Assembly (NCBI GenBank): GCA_027621175.1
Contig: JAQCCM010000007.1
Location: forward strand, 1 to 64,000
Reading direction: 5' to 3'
Length of the DNA stretch: 64,000 nucleotides
Source of the DNA: Bacteroidota bacterium
GTDB lineage: Bacteria; Bacteroidota; Bacteroidia; Flavobacteriales; Flavobacteriaceae
Part shown: positions 29,415-39,718 of the stretch, one piece after another
Layout of the letters: every line of letters begins with the position of its first letter
Position numbering within the stretch: position 1 is the first letter of the stretch
The notes under the pieces: generated by a model
The model's database searches: none
Seen by the model: the letters and a program-made list of their open reading frames with translations, nothing else
What the model was told of the DNA's origin: nothing
Position numbers and translations under genes: made by a program

Positions 29415-30386
29415 ATGTCATCACTTCAAAAACACACCATACCTTCTTTTCGATTGCAAAGCGGCAAGGTTATCCCTTTGACGTTGACGTATCAAGTGTT
29501 TGGGAAACCTCTTGATAGCGCACCTGTTGTGTTGGTAAATCACTCGTTAACGGGTAACTCTGTTGTTTCGGGTGAGGACGGTTGGTGGAGCGATATAATC
29601 GGCCCAAAAAAGCTGATAGACACCGAAGTGTATAGCATTATTGCCTTTAATTTTCCAGGAAACGGATTTGACGATCACTTCCTAGTCGAGTATAAGGACT
29701 TGGTTTTACGCGATATTTCTGAAGCCTTTAAAATAGCACTTGACGCACTTCATATTGCTGAATTGTATGCTGCTATTGGTGGTTCTATTGGAGGTGCACT
29801 GGCTTGGGAAATGGCAGTTTCATATCCGCAGTTTATCCAAAACATAATTCCAATTGCCTGTCATTGGGAAGCTTCTGACTGGATTTTGGCGAATGTGCTG
29901 TTGCAAGATCGATTGTTGCACAACTCTGACAACCCTCTTGAGGATGCACGTATTCATGCCATGTTGTGCTATCGTACGCCACAGTCGTTCAAGTCTAGGT
30001 TTGGACGTACAATAAACCCTGAATTTGACAAATACAATGTAGAAACGTGGTTGTTGCATCATGGCGATAAATTGGCAGGGCGATTTGATGTACGTGCTTA
30101 TATGGCTATGAACCACTTGCTTGGTACTGTTAATATTTGTCAAGACCGACCTTCTTTTGAGGAATTGGTGGAGCGGGTAACGGGAAATATTTATTTGGTT
30201 TCGATTGATACCGACTTATTTTTCACTCACGAAGATAACCGAGAAACCTATCGAAGATTGATGAATGTCAAGCCCAATGTGTTTTTTAAAACCATCACAT
30301 CTATTCATGGACACGATGCGTTTCTTATTGAACACGATCAACTCAACGCATTGCTCAGCGATGTATTTAAACCCTCAATAAAATGA
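29415..30386 (+). CDS. metX: homoserine O-acetyltransferase-like alpha/beta hydrolase
   Basis: VLVNHSLTGNS; AAIGGSIGGALAWEMAVSYPQFIQNIIPIACHWEASDW. Confidence 0.88.
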   Translation: MSSLQKHTIPSFRLQSGKVIPLTLTYQVFGKPLDSAPVVLVNHSLTGNSVVSGEDGWWSDIIGPKKLIDTEVYSIIAFNFPGNGFDDHFLVEYKDLVLRDISEAFKIALDALHIAELYAAIGGSIGGALAWEMAVSYPQFIQNIIPIACHWEASDWILANVLLQDRLLHNSDNPLEDARIHAMLCYRTPQSFKSRFGRTINPEFDKYNVETWLLHHGDKLAGRFDVRAYMAMNHLLGTVNICQDRPSFEELVERVTGNIYLVSIDTDLFFTHEDNRETYRRLMNVKPNVFFKTITSIHGHDAFLIEHDQLNALLSDVFKPSIK

Positions 30387-30808
30387 ATGTAAGACTTACG
30401 CATAAATCAGGATATCACGCCATTATCGAAAACGATAAAGGGCATCAAGTAGCTATCGATAATAAATCGGTAGAAAACCCTCAAGGCGCAAGCCCTATGG
30501 AGTTACTATTAATGGGAGTAGCAGGATGTTCAAGCATTGATATCATTTCAATTTTGAACAAACAAAAAGTAGCTTTTGACTCCTTGGAAATTGATGTTGA
30601 TGGAGAGCGCGTTGATAAACCTGCACCTTCGCTATTCACAAAAATCCATGCTACGGTACGTTTAACAGGAAATGTAAAACCTGAAAAAATATTCCGCGCC
30701 GCTGAATTGTCTTTTACTAAGTATTGTTCGGTTTCTTTAACACTAGCAGCAACAGCAGATATACGTTTTTCCGTAATCGTTAATGATATTCCCTATGTCA
30801 AAGCATAA
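30383..30808 (+). CDS. OsmC family protein
   Basis: ASPMELLLMGVAGCSSIDIISILNKQ. Confidence 0.9.
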   Translation: MNVRLTHKSGYHAIIENDKGHQVAIDNKSVENPQGASPMELLLMGVAGCSSIDIISILNKQKVAFDSLEIDVDGERVDKPAPSLFTKIHATVRLTGNVKPEKIFRAAELSFTKYCSVSLTLAATADIRFSVIVNDIPYVKA

Positions 30809-31973
30809 AAAATTTGAAACGGATGCTATCCGTACACAAGTAGAGCGATCGCAGCACAATGAACATAGCGTTCCGTTATTCTTGACTTCCAGTTTTGTTT
30901 TTGATGATGCTGAAGACATGCGCGCTTCCTTTGCTGAGGAAAAAATGCGCAATGTATATAGCCGGTTTACAAATCCTAACACGAGCGAATTTGTTGAGAA
31001 AATTTGTAAGATGGAAGGCGCTGAAGATGGCTATGCTTTTGCCACAGGGATGGCTGCTGTGTTTGGCACTTTTGCTGCACTTTTGAATAGCGGCGACCAC
31101 ATTCTTTCTGCTCGGGCCGTTTTTGGTTCTACACATGGTTTGTTCACAAAATTTTTACCCAAATGGAATATTGAAACCACCTATTTTGATGTAGCAGATT
31201 TAGACCGTTTTGAGGAACTTATTACGCCTAATACCAAAGTAATTTATGCCGAATCGCCAACCAACCCAGGATTACAAGTATTGGATTTGGAACGCCTAGG
31301 TAAATTGGCAAAAAAGCATAATCTGGTTCTTGTTATCGACAACTGTTTTGCAACACCTTACCTCCAAAAGCCCATCGATTTTGGAGCTGACTTGGTTATT
31401 CATTCGGCTACCAAACTCATTGATGGTCAGGGCAGGGTTCTTGGCGGTGTGACCGTAGGTCGTTCCGATTTAATACGTGAAATTTATTTATTTGCTCGTA
31501 ATACAGGCCCTTCCATGTCGCCATTTAATGCATGGATACTTTCAAAGAGTTTGGAAACCCTAGCGGTACGCGTTGACAAGCATTGTGATAATGCTGAAAA
31601 AGTAGCTGAATTTTTACTCGAGCACGAGGCGGTAGAGGAGGTGCGCTATCCCTTTCTTCCCAATCACCCGCAATATGAGATTGCCAAAAAGCAGATGACA
31701 AGAGGTGGGAACATTATTGCATTTCAGGTTAAAAATGGCCTATCGGGTGGAAAACAATTTATTGATGCGGTGCAATTGTGCTCGCGCTCCTCAAACTTAG
31801 GTGATACACGAACTATCGTCACGCAACCTGCGCTTTCTACGCATAGCAAATTGAGCGAGGAAGACCGTTTGGCAGTAGATATTACCGATGGTTTGATTCG
31901 TATTTCAGTTGGTTTGGAACACCCAGACGATATCATTCAGGATGTAGAACAAGCCCTTAATTCGCTCTTGTGA
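30795..31973 (+). CDS. metZ: trans-sulfuration family PLP enzyme (MetZ-like O-succinylhomoserine sulfhydrylase)
   Basis: YSRFTNPNTSEFVEKICKMEGAEDGYAFATGMAAV; HSATKLIDGQGRVLGG. Confidence 0.88.
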   Translation: MSKHKKFETDAIRTQVERSQHNEHSVPLFLTSSFVFDDAEDMRASFAEEKMRNVYSRFTNPNTSEFVEKICKMEGAEDGYAFATGMAAVFGTFAALLNSGDHILSARAVFGSTHGLFTKFLPKWNIETTYFDVADLDRFEELITPNTKVIYAESPTNPGLQVLDLERLGKLAKKHNLVLVIDNCFATPYLQKPIDFGADLVIHSATKLIDGQGRVLGGVTVGRSDLIREIYLFARNTGPSMSPFNAWILSKSLETLAVRVDKHCDNAEKVAEFLLEHEAVEEVRYPFLPNHPQYEIAKKQMTRGGNIIAFQVKNGLSGGKQFIDAVQLCSRSSNLGDTRTIVTQPALSTHSKLSEEDRLAVDITDGLIRISVGLEHPDDIIQDVEQALNSLL

Positions 31974-32971
31974 AAACACTAAAAAACCTTTTATCGAAAC
32001 GCATTTTAGTACTCGATGGTGCCATGGGCACGATGCTTCAAGCGTATAAATTTAACGAAGAAGATTTTCGTGGAAAGCGGTTTTCAAACCATAAAATCCC
32101 ACTTGCTGGAAACAATGATTTATTATCGATTACGCAACCCAAAGCCATTTATGACGTACATGCAAAATACTTGGAAGCAGGCGCGGATATCATCGAAACA
32201 AATACCTTTTCTGGAACAAGTATTGCCATGGCAGATTATGCTTTGGAAGACTATGTTACCGAACTCAATGTAGCATCGGCTAAAATTGCACGCCAAGCCG
32301 CCGATGATTTTACAGCAAAAAACCCAAATAAACCACGTTTTGTTGCAGGTTCTATTGGACCAACAAATAAAACGGCTAGCATGTCACCAGATGTTAACGA
32401 TCCGGGGTATCGCGCTGTTTTGTTTAACGAGTTAAAGGATGCGTATAGCGAACAAGCTTTGGCACTTATTGAAGGAGGAGTAGATATTTTGATGGTAGAA
32501 ACCGTTTTTGATACGCTTAATGCCAAAGCAGCTCTTTTTGCTATCGATGAAATCAAGGAAAATCAACAACTCGATATTCCTGTCATGGTAAGTGGTACGA
32601 TAACCGACGCTTCTGGACGTACGCTATCAGGACAAACCGTAGAGGCATTTTTAATTTCGATTTCTCATATCGATTTATTAAGTGTTGGTTTTAATTGCGC
32701 CTTGGGCGCAGATCAATTAAAACCTTATGTGCAACGCCTTGGGCAAAACACGGATCAGTTTATTTCGGCACACCCCAACGCTGGGTTACCAAACGCTTTT
32801 GGGGCTTACGACCAAACACCTTCAGAAATGTGCGAATTGATCGAGTCTTATATGTCCGATAAATTGGTAAATATTGTTGGTGGATGTTGTGGCTCCACAC
32901 CCGAACATATTAAGTTATTGGCGCAGGCTGCAGCCAAATACAAACCCAGACCTATTTTCCAACATGTCTAA
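31970..32971 (+). CDS. metH: homocysteine S-methyltransferase domain (N-terminal half of split MetH)
   Basis: [40 protein letters not shown]. Confidence 0.93.
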   Translation: MKTLKNLLSKRILVLDGAMGTMLQAYKFNEEDFRGKRFSNHKIPLAGNNDLLSITQPKAIYDVHAKYLEAGADIIETNTFSGTSIAMADYALEDYVTELNVASAKIARQAADDFTAKNPNKPRFVAGSIGPTNKTASMSPDVNDPGYRAVLFNELKDAYSEQALALIEGGVDILMVETVFDTLNAKAALFAIDEIKENQQLDIPVMVSGTITDASGRTLSGQTVEAFLISISHIDLLSVGFNCALGADQLKPYVQRLGQNTDQFISAHPNAGLPNAFGAYDQTPSEMCELIESYMSDKLVNIVGGCCGSTPEHIKLLAQAAAKYKPRPIFQHV

Positions 32972-35633
32972 CGTCCAGAAATATTTAACGCTTTCGGGAC
33001 TGGAACCCTTAATTGTACGTCCCGACACCAATTTTGTGAACGTTGGCGAGCGCACCAATGTTACAGGCTCAAGACGGTTTTTACGCCTTATAGAAAATGA
33101 TGATTACGATACAGCCTTGGAAATTGCTCGCGACCAAGTAGATGGTGGTGCGCAAATTTTGGATGTGAACATGGACGAGGGTATGATTGACGGCGTTGCT
33201 GCCATGACACGTTTCCTCAATCTTATTCAATCTGAACCTGATATTGCGCGTATCCCTATTATGATTGACAGCTCAAAATGGGAAATCATTGAAGCTGGAC
33301 TGCAAGTAGTGCAAGGCAAATGTGTGGTGAATTCCATCAGCCTTAAGGAAGGCGAAGACGTATTTATTTCTCAAGCAAAAAAAATTCGTCGCTACGGTGC
33401 TGCGGTGATTGTCATGGCATTTGACGAAAACGGACAAGCAGATTCTTTAGATAGAAGAATTGAAATATGTAAACGGTCGTATGATATTTTGGTAAATGAC
33501 GTTCATTTTCCTCCGCAAGATATCATTTTTGACCCCAATATTTTCCCGGTTGCTACAGGAATGGATGAGCATAAAAATAATGCCCTTGACTTTTTTCAAG
33601 CCACCAAATGGATTCGAGAAAATTTACCACACGCCCATGTAAGTGGAGGTGTGAGTAATGTTTCTTTTTCGTTTAGAGGAAACAATACGGTGCGCGAAGC
33701 CATGCATGCATCTTTTTTGTATCACGGCATCAAGCACGGCTTGACCATGGGTATTGTGAATCCAACCATGTTGGAAGTATACGACGAAATTCCAAAAGAA
33801 TTATTAGAGCGTGTAGAAGATGTGCTTTTAAATCGCAGAGACGATGCTACAGAGCGGTTGTTGGATTTTGCAGAGCAAGTAAAAGGCAATACCAAAGCAA
33901 AGTCCAAAAACGATTTGGCATGGCGCGAGCAAGAGCTTCAAACACGTATCACGCATGCGTTGGTGAAAGGAATTGACCAATTTGTTGTGGAAGATGTAGA
34001 AGAAGCAAGATTGAGTGTAAAGGCTCCTATCGAGGTTATTGAAAACTTTTTGATGAACGGCATGAACGTGGTTGGTGATTTGTTTGGAAGTGGAAAAATG
34101 TTCCTGCCGCAAGTCGTAAAATCTGCCCGAGTGATGAAAAAAGCGGTGGCTTATTTGCTCCCCTATATTGAAGCTGAAAAATCGGGTAAGCCAGAAGCAG
34201 CAGGGAAAATTTTGATGGCAACCGTAAAGGGCGATGTACACGATATTGGAAAAAATATTGTGAGTGTCGTGTTGGGCTGCAATAATTATGAAATTATCGA
34301 TTTGGGAGTTATGGTTCCACCCGAACGCATTATTGAAACGGCGCTAAAAGAACAAGTGGACGCCATTGGTTTATCGGGACTTATTACGCCCTCTTTAGAT
34401 GAAATGGTGTATTTGGTAAAAGAACTCAATAAATCCGGACACGACATTCCTGTGATGATTGGTGGTGCAACCACATCAAGAGCACACACAGCGGTTAAAA
34501 TTGCACCCCAATACGACCACACAGTCGTACACGTTAACGATGCCTCTAGGGCAGTGACCGTAGTTGGGAATTTACTCCAACCGCAAACCAAAGCGAAATA
34601 CAAGGCCGATATCAGAGAAGAATACGACGATTTTCGGGCTCGTTTTCAGCAGCGTAGCGACCACAAAACCTATGTTGCTCTAGCAGAAGCACGAGCGCAA
34701 AGGCTTCAAATAGATTTTATAACGCAGCCACCAATTACTCCAAATCAATTGGGGATTCAACATTTTGATCAAGACTTAGAAGTGTTGGTGGATTATATTG
34801 ACTGGACGCCATTTTTCCGTTCGTGGGACTTGCACGGGCGTTACCCAGATATACTAACAGACGATGTTGTAGGCACAGAAGCCACCCAACTTTTTGAAGA
34901 TGCCAAAGCGATGCTTCAACAAATTATAGACGGTAAACTGCTGCAAGCAAAAGCCGTTTTTGGATTGTTTGAGGCAAATAGCAACGGCCAAGACGACATT
35001 GAAGTAACACACAACAATCAAGCATATTACTTTAGGACATTACGCCAACAACTGCTAAAAAGCAAGGGGAAACCCTACAGAGCACTTTCCGATTATATTG
35101 CACCAACGGCTTCAGGAATTCAAGATTATATGGGTTGTTTTTGTGTTTCAACGGGGTTTGGAACTGCAGAACTTGCTAAAGATTTTGAAGCCCGTAACGA
35201 CGATTATAACAGCATTATGGTAAAAGCTCTTGCCGACCGATTGGCGGAAGCATTTGCGGAGTATTTGCACAAGCAAGTACGCACCACACATTGGGGCTAT
35301 CAACCTCAGGAGTCGTTGACCAACGAAGAGCTTATCAAAGAATCGTATAGCGGTATCCGTCCAGCACCGGGGTATCCAGCATGTCCAGACCACTTGGAAA
35401 AAGAAACCATTTGGGAGCTTTTGGATGTTAACAATCGCATTGGAGTTGAACTCACCGAAAGCCTAGCCATGTGGCCTGCGGCATCGGTTTCGGGATACTA
35501 TTTTGCGCATCCAGAAGCATCGTATTTTGGATTGGGCAAGATTACAAAAGAGCAAGTTCAAGATTACGCTACTCGAAAAAATATAACGATTGAAAAAGCC
35601 ATACAGTGGCTGCAACCTAATTTAAAGGAATAA
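32964..35633 (+). CDS. metH: methionine synthase, pterin/B12/activation domains
   Basis: [39 protein letters not shown]; activation domain [14 protein letters not shown]. Confidence 0.96.
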   Translation: MSNVQKYLTLSGLEPLIVRPDTNFVNVGERTNVTGSRRFLRLIENDDYDTALEIARDQVDGGAQILDVNMDEGMIDGVAAMTRFLNLIQSEPDIARIPIMIDSSKWEIIEAGLQVVQGKCVVNSISLKEGEDVFISQAKKIRRYGAAVIVMAFDENGQADSLDRRIEICKRSYDILVNDVHFPPQDIIFDPNIFPVATGMDEHKNNALDFFQATKWIRENLPHAHVSGGVSNVSFSFRGNNTVREAMHASFLYHGIKHGLTMGIVNPTMLEVYDEIPKELLERVEDVLLNRRDDATERLLDFAEQVKGNTKAKSKNDLAWREQELQTRITHALVKGIDQFVVEDVEEARLSVKAPIEVIENFLMNGMNVVGDLFGSGKMFLPQVVKSARVMKKAVAYLLPYIEAEKSGKPEAAGKILMATVKGDVHDIGKNIVSVVLGCNNYEIIDLGVMVPPERIIETALKEQVDAIGLSGLITPSLDEMVYLVKELNKSGHDIPVMIGGATTSRAHTAVKIAPQYDHTVVHVNDASRAVTVVGNLLQPQTKAKYKADIREEYDDFRARFQQRSDHKTYVALAEARAQRLQIDFITQPPITPNQLGIQHFDQDLEVLVDYIDWTPFFRSWDLHGRYPDILTDDVVGTEATQLFEDAKAMLQQIIDGKLLQAKAVFGLFEANSNGQDDIEVTHNNQAYYFRTLRQQLLKSKGKPYRALSDYIAPTASGIQDYMGCFCVSTGFGTAELAKDFEARNDDYNSIMVKALADRLAEAFAEYLHKQVRTTHWGYQPQESLTNEELIKESYSGIRPAPGYPACPDHLEKETIWELLDVNNRIGVELTESLAMWPAASVSGYYFAHPEASYFGLGKITKEQVQDYATRKNITIEKAIQWLQPNLKE

Positions 35634-35634
35634 G

Positions 35635-36591
35635 ATGAAAGTTACTGAGCATATCAAAAAAGCGGAAGGAAAAACCATGTTTTCGTTTGAGATCTTACCC
35701 CCATTAAAAGGGCAGAATATCGAGACTATTTTTGATAACATAGACCCGTTAATGGAGTTTAATCCACCGTTTATTGACGTTACCTATCACCGTGAGGAAT
35801 ACGAATTTAAAGAACTTCCTAACGGCCTGTTAGAAAAACGAGTTGTACGTAAACGTCCGGGTACGGTGGGTATTTGCGCCGCCATTCAAAACAAGTATAA
35901 AGTGGACGCCATTCCACACGTTTTATGTGGGGGATTTGACAAAGAAGATACCGAAAATTTCTTGATTGATATGGGCTTTTTGGGGATTGACAACTTGGTT
36001 GCCCTTCGCGGCGATGCGGTAAAATCGGAAACTTATTTTAAGCCCGAACCCAAAGGAAATGCTTATGCATTGGATTTGGTGCATCAAATAGCGGATATGA
36101 ACAAGGGTGTTTATTTGGATGAAGACATTCAAAATACCGCGCAAACCGATTTTTGCATTGGCGTAGCTGGCTATCCCGAAAAGCATATGGAAGCTCCCAA
36201 TATGGAAAGCGATTTACACTTTTTAAAGAAAAAGATGGAAGGTGGTGCAGACTATATTGTAACGCAAATGTTCTTTGATAACGAGAAGTTTTTTGCCTTT
36301 GTAAAAAATTGCCGTGAGGCTGGTATTACAGCACCTATTATTCCGGGCTTAAAACCTTTGGCCACGCAAAAACAGCTAAACATGATTCCGCATCGTTTTC
36401 ATGTGGACTTGCCCGAGGCGCTTATCAAAGAAGTCCTAAAAGCAAAGACTAAAGAAGCCGTTAGAGAAGTGGGGATTGAATGGTGCATTGCACAAAGCCA
36501 AGAACTTATTAAAAACGGTGTTCCGTTTTTACACTACTACTCTATGGGTAAATCAGATAATATCCATAAAGTGGCGCGTGCTGTGTTTTAG
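35635..36591 (+). CDS. metF: methylenetetrahydrofolate reductase
   Basis: TMFSFEILPPLKGQNIETIFDNI; GADYIVTQMFFDNEKF. Confidence 0.95.
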   Translation: MKVTEHIKKAEGKTMFSFEILPPLKGQNIETIFDNIDPLMEFNPPFIDVTYHREEYEFKELPNGLLEKRVVRKRPGTVGICAAIQNKYKVDAIPHVLCGGFDKEDTENFLIDMGFLGIDNLVALRGDAVKSETYFKPEPKGNAYALDLVHQIADMNKGVYLDEDIQNTAQTDFCIGVAGYPEKHMEAPNMESDLHFLKKKMEGGADYIVTQMFFDNEKFFAFVKNCREAGITAPIIPGLKPLATQKQLNMIPHRFHVDLPEALIKEVLKAKTKEAVREVGIEWCIAQSQELIKNGVPFLHYYSMGKSDNIHKVARAVF

Positions 36592-36600
36592 TAGTTTTTA

Positions 36601-36888
36601 TTAAAAGATGTTGGAGATATCTTGTCTTCCAATAATAGTCATGATATCAACAGTATTTGCGTTTACCTTAAAATAAATGGTATCTGTACCACAAACGCAA
36701 CGTCGATATCCTGGTTTGATATACGCCACGGACTCAAAAGAAAAAGGACGTTCGGCAATGGTGTTGAAACAAACAAAAAAGGCATCAAAATAAGCGTCTG
36801 CCTGAACTACGCCAAATTGCGAAATACCATACTGATAGATTTGAATTAAGTCGTTTTTGGCTTCGTTACTTAAACGATACTTAGCCAT
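36601..36888 (-). CDS. parE: RelE/ParE family toxin
   Basis: MAKYRLSNEAKNDLIQIYQYGISQFGVVQADAYFD; YFKVNANTVDIMTIIGRQD. Confidence 0.9.
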   Translation of the reverse strand: MAKYRLSNEAKNDLIQIYQYGISQFGVVQADAYFDAFFVCFNTIAERPFSFESVAYIKPGYRRCVCGTDTIYFKVNANTVDIMTIIGRQDISNIF

Positions 36889-37120
36889 TTTGTAACGATT
36901 TTGCTTGCGCTTGTATTTCTGCTTTGGTGTCGTTTGTAAAACCGCTTTCTTCGGCTTTGTCCAGTTTTGCTCTAATCCAGTCCAGTTCTATATGCTGCTT
37001 TCGAGCTTGCCGAATCAAATCGTTTATAACTTCACTTTTGCTGCTATATTCTTGGCTATCCACTTGGGTTTTTAGCCACTCGTCGTTGGGTTTGGTAAAG
37101 GTGATACTTTGTCTTGACAT
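36881..37120 (-). CDS. parD: ParD-like antitoxin
   Basis: SITFTKPNDEWLKTQVDSQEYSSKSEVINDLIRQAR; overlaps the toxin gene. Confidence 0.9.
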   Translation of the reverse strand: MSRQSITFTKPNDEWLKTQVDSQEYSSKSEVINDLIRQARKQHIELDWIRAKLDKAEESGFTNDTKAEIQAQAKSLQNG

Positions 37121-37171
37121 GATGCACTTTTGATGTAAATATGCATCAAATATACACCAATTACAACTATT

Positions 37172-37633
37172 TTAACAACAACCCGAGTTTGGATCACAGC
37201 TTACGCCACTGGCCGTAACACGTACCCGTGGTTTTTCTTGCGGAATGCCACATTGGTCAGGAGCTAAGCAAGCCGTTTGCGTATTGATAAGTTGAAAGGC
37301 ACTTCCGTCAAATGCTAAGCGATAACGCCCAATGGTGCTTTCTTGGTATTCCACTTCTACTTCCATATCGCTGTAAGCCAACTGTTTTTCGGCCATTTTC
37401 AATATTTCCAAAACGCTATCGGGTTTTAGACGATGGTCGGTATCCGACGCCACCCAAAGCTGTAAGTTGAGTTTGTTTTCTTGTCGTAGTGTACCGCCAC
37501 AATCGATGTAATTTCGCGTTACATGCCCCACTTCCGTAAGGTGAAAATGCGCAGGAACAAACTGCCCGTTGGGGAGTTGAAACTGTAGGGTGTCTAATTG
37601 ACCAAGCGTTTGTTTAAAAGTTGAAAGCTGCAT
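37172..37633 (-). CDS. DUF6428-like protein
   Basis: LPNGQFVPAHFHLTEVGHVTRNYIDCGGTLRQ. Confidence 0.65.
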   Translation of the reverse strand: MQLSTFKQTLGQLDTLQFQLPNGQFVPAHFHLTEVGHVTRNYIDCGGTLRQENKLNLQLWVASDTDHRLKPDSVLEILKMAEKQLAYSDMEVEVEYQESTIGRYRLAFDGSAFQLINTQTACLAPDQCGIPQEKPRVRVTASGVSCDPNSGCC

Positions 37634-37663
37634 CTTTTTTTTACAAAGATATAAGGATTTACC

Positions 37664-37849
37664 TTATTTTCCCCGGTAATACGCCCAGATAGCTGCCATG
37701 GCAATAAAGCCAACGCCCATACCAATTACGGCGCCAATATGCACGGCGTGTTTAATAAAGCCAATGCCAACGCCAAGCATTAAACAGCCCACAAAGACTA
37801 AGCCTCCGATGCGATTTTCAAGTTTGTTTTTTTCGTTTTCTGTGTTCAT
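37664..37849 (-). CDS. small membrane protein
   Basis: Two hydrophobic segments, GGLVFVGCLMLGVGIGF and GAVIGMGVGFIAMAAIW. Confidence 0.55.
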   Translation of the reverse strand: MNTENEKNKLENRIGGLVFVGCLMLGVGIGFIKHAVHIGAVIGMGVGFIAMAAIWAYYRGK

Positions 37850-37942
37850 GATTTAGAGGGTTAGTTTTTTTGGCACGAGACAAAGCCCTGCTTGCAGCAG
37901 GCAAGCTTGCGCCCGTCTGAACGGACCGGCCAGCGGGGGGTC

Positions 37943-38323
37943 TTATTCATACAAATCAGGTGTTACATTTATTTTAAGAACGAACACTCCATTTTTATCT
38001 TTATAATTGTAAGCCATAGTTACTTTGTTGTCTTTAAATTCTTTCATGTCAGGATTTGTTTTCACGTTATTGATGACAATTGGTTCAATGTACTCTCGTA
38101 ATTCGTCAATGTTTATTTCATTTTTTTCTAAGTCCACTAAGGTGTAATTGTATTGAAATACATTATCAGGTAATGCAATGGTGTTGTCAAGTCTAGTAAG
38201 GTTATCTATCATTATAGGACAACTTTCTTTTATGTCACTAGCAATCGTCATCATTGCTTTATCAAAAGATAAAGAGTTATGAAATAATGTTTTGACACCA
38301 AAAAATGAAATGCCGAATGCCAA
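37943..38323 (-). pseudogene. C-terminal part of a probable zinc-ribbon/TM protein, separated by frameshift
   Basis: Frame is joined to the upstream zinc ribbon (38332-38595) if the A9 tract were A10: KPEKKKKQILSLLIGVLAFGISFFGV. Confidence 0.55.
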
Positions 38324-38331
38324 AACCCCTA

Positions 38332-38595
38332 TTAACAGTGAAAGAATTTGCTTCTTTTTTTTTCAGGCTTAGAGTTCTTTTTAGGCTCTTCCATTTTGAT
38401 TGGTTCATTTCTGGGTAATTCATATCCACATTGCGAACAGTATTTTGATATTTCTGAGTTTACCTTATCGCACTTTTCACATTTTCTATTTGGCATAATC
38501 GTAAATTTTATTTTAATTTTTTCTTTACCTCCTGTCAGCTTTCTTATCACCTGTCTTCCGACAGGCAGGCTCGCGCTAGTGGGGGATTTATTCAT
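38332..38595 (-). CDS. zinc-ribbon domain protein (probable N-terminal part of the frameshifted gene)
   Basis: MPNRKCEKCDKVNSEISKYCSQCGYELP (CxxC..CxxC); likely true start at this Met. Confidence 0.65.
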   Translation of the reverse strand: MNKSPTSASLPVGRQVIRKLTGGKEKIKIKFTIMPNRKCEKCDKVNSEISKYCSQCGYELPRNEPIKMEEPKKNSKPEKKRSKFFHC

Positions 38596-39382
38596 CTATA
38601 TCGTAATATTCATGTAGCTTCAAAACTCTATAGAATTTTGGTTTATCATTAATAGTTTCAATCCTTATGTCAACTAAATATGCTGTTTTGAGCGGATTTA
38701 TTTCTGAATGCAACATTTCCGATTTCAATTCCTCTGTGTCAAATACAATATTCAAATTCTTTCTACTAATACTTTCTATAATTCCTTTATTACCAACTTT
38801 GCTTTGCAGATCACTTCTCGCTTGGTAAAATGTTAGTATTTGTCTTTCTTCAATTTCTTCATTTGGTTGAGGCAAATTCAGTTTTTTGATTTCCCGTTCA
38901 AATATGTTTTGAATCGCATTTGTTTCGTTAGAGTTCAAATTAAAATTCAAGTTTACATTACCATTGATTTGGGTACTTAAGTTGAATTGGGAACCTTTGT
39001 CTTTAGCTACTGGATTTAGAATTGTTGAAATTTCCCTGAATTCTGTTGGTTTAAGTTCAGGATCATCTCCCTTATTATTAAGATAAAATTTAATAGCAGA
39101 TTTGAAGTATGAGGCGAATTCAAGAACCGTATTAATATTTTCAACAAATGGAATCATACTTGCGGTTGCTAACTCGATGAGTTCAATGATTACACTTCCT
39201 GTTTTAATTTCTTTTACAAAGAGTTTTGCTTCTCTGTCTTCTTTTGTATTACCTTTTTCACTACTATATCTGTCAAAATTATTAGCAAGTGCCACTAAGG
39301 ACTTAGTTAAATCTAAAAGCTCAATTGGGCTTTTATTTTCAATTTTTAGAATCAACCTTATGTCTTGCACTTTACTGCTCAT
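38588..39382 (-). CDS. hypothetical protein
   Basis: Long ORF with coding-like composition; no family recognised. Confidence 0.6.
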   Translation of the reverse strand: MSSKVQDIRLILKIENKSPIELLDLTKSLVALANNFDRYSSEKGNTKEDREAKLFVKEIKTGSVIIELIELATASMIPFVENINTVLEFASYFKSAIKFYLNNKGDDPELKPTEFREISTILNPVAKDKGSQFNLSTQINGNVNLNFNLNSNETNAIQNIFEREIKKLNLPQPNEEIEERQILTFYQARSDLQSKVGNKGIIESISRKNLNIVFDTEELKSEMLHSEINPLKTAYLVDIRIETINDKPKFYRVLKLHEYYDIDE

Positions 39383-39536
39383 TTTTTTTCTTGTTTATGA
39401 TTAACTCCTGCATGTCCGAACAACGTTCAGATATAATTCCCAAAAAATCCTAAAAACAAAAACACCCTGTGGGCAGCGTAGGCTTTATGTGTGAAGAACA
39501 GATTTGGGTAAATTCAAGCCTAAAACTACAAAAAAT

Positions 39537-39566
39537 TTGTTTATTTCAATTTTGGGTGTACATTTG
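39537..39566 (+). promoter_or_regulatory. promoter of the aromatic operon leader
   Basis: TTG-N19-TACATTTG. Confidence 0.65.
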
Positions 39567-39574
39567 CCACCGTA

Positions 39575-39628
39575 ATGAAAACAAACACATATTATACATC
39601 TTTCTACTACTTCTATAACGGGAGATAG
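39575..39628 (+). CDS. attenuator leader peptide MKTNTYYTSFYYFYNGR
   Basis: 17 codons, 5 Tyr and 2 Phe, immediately before a terminator and pheA. Confidence 0.85.
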   Translation: MKTNTYYTSFYYFYNGR

Positions 39629-39691
39629 CAGGGTGTATTTGATGTTGAATAAACGAATTTAAAACCCTGAGCTAACGTTCGGGGTTTTTTT
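39629..39691 (+). terminator. attenuator: antiterminator arm and rho-independent terminator
   Basis: CAGGGT (39629-39634) complements ACCCTG (39664-39669), which is the 5' arm of AACCCTGAGCTAACGTTCGGGGTTTTTTT. Confidence 0.8.
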
Positions 39692-39718
39692 ATGTGCGTA
39701 AAACAAGAAAACAAAACC

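Noticed and set aside
31970-35633. metH split as a frameshift
   Set aside because: The two ORFs overlap slightly with proper starts, and two-gene MetH is, as far as I recall, common in this group.
37885-38590. Integron attC cassette array
   Set aside because: No integrase in the window and no demonstrable attC R/L boxes; similarity limited to GC-rich palindromes.
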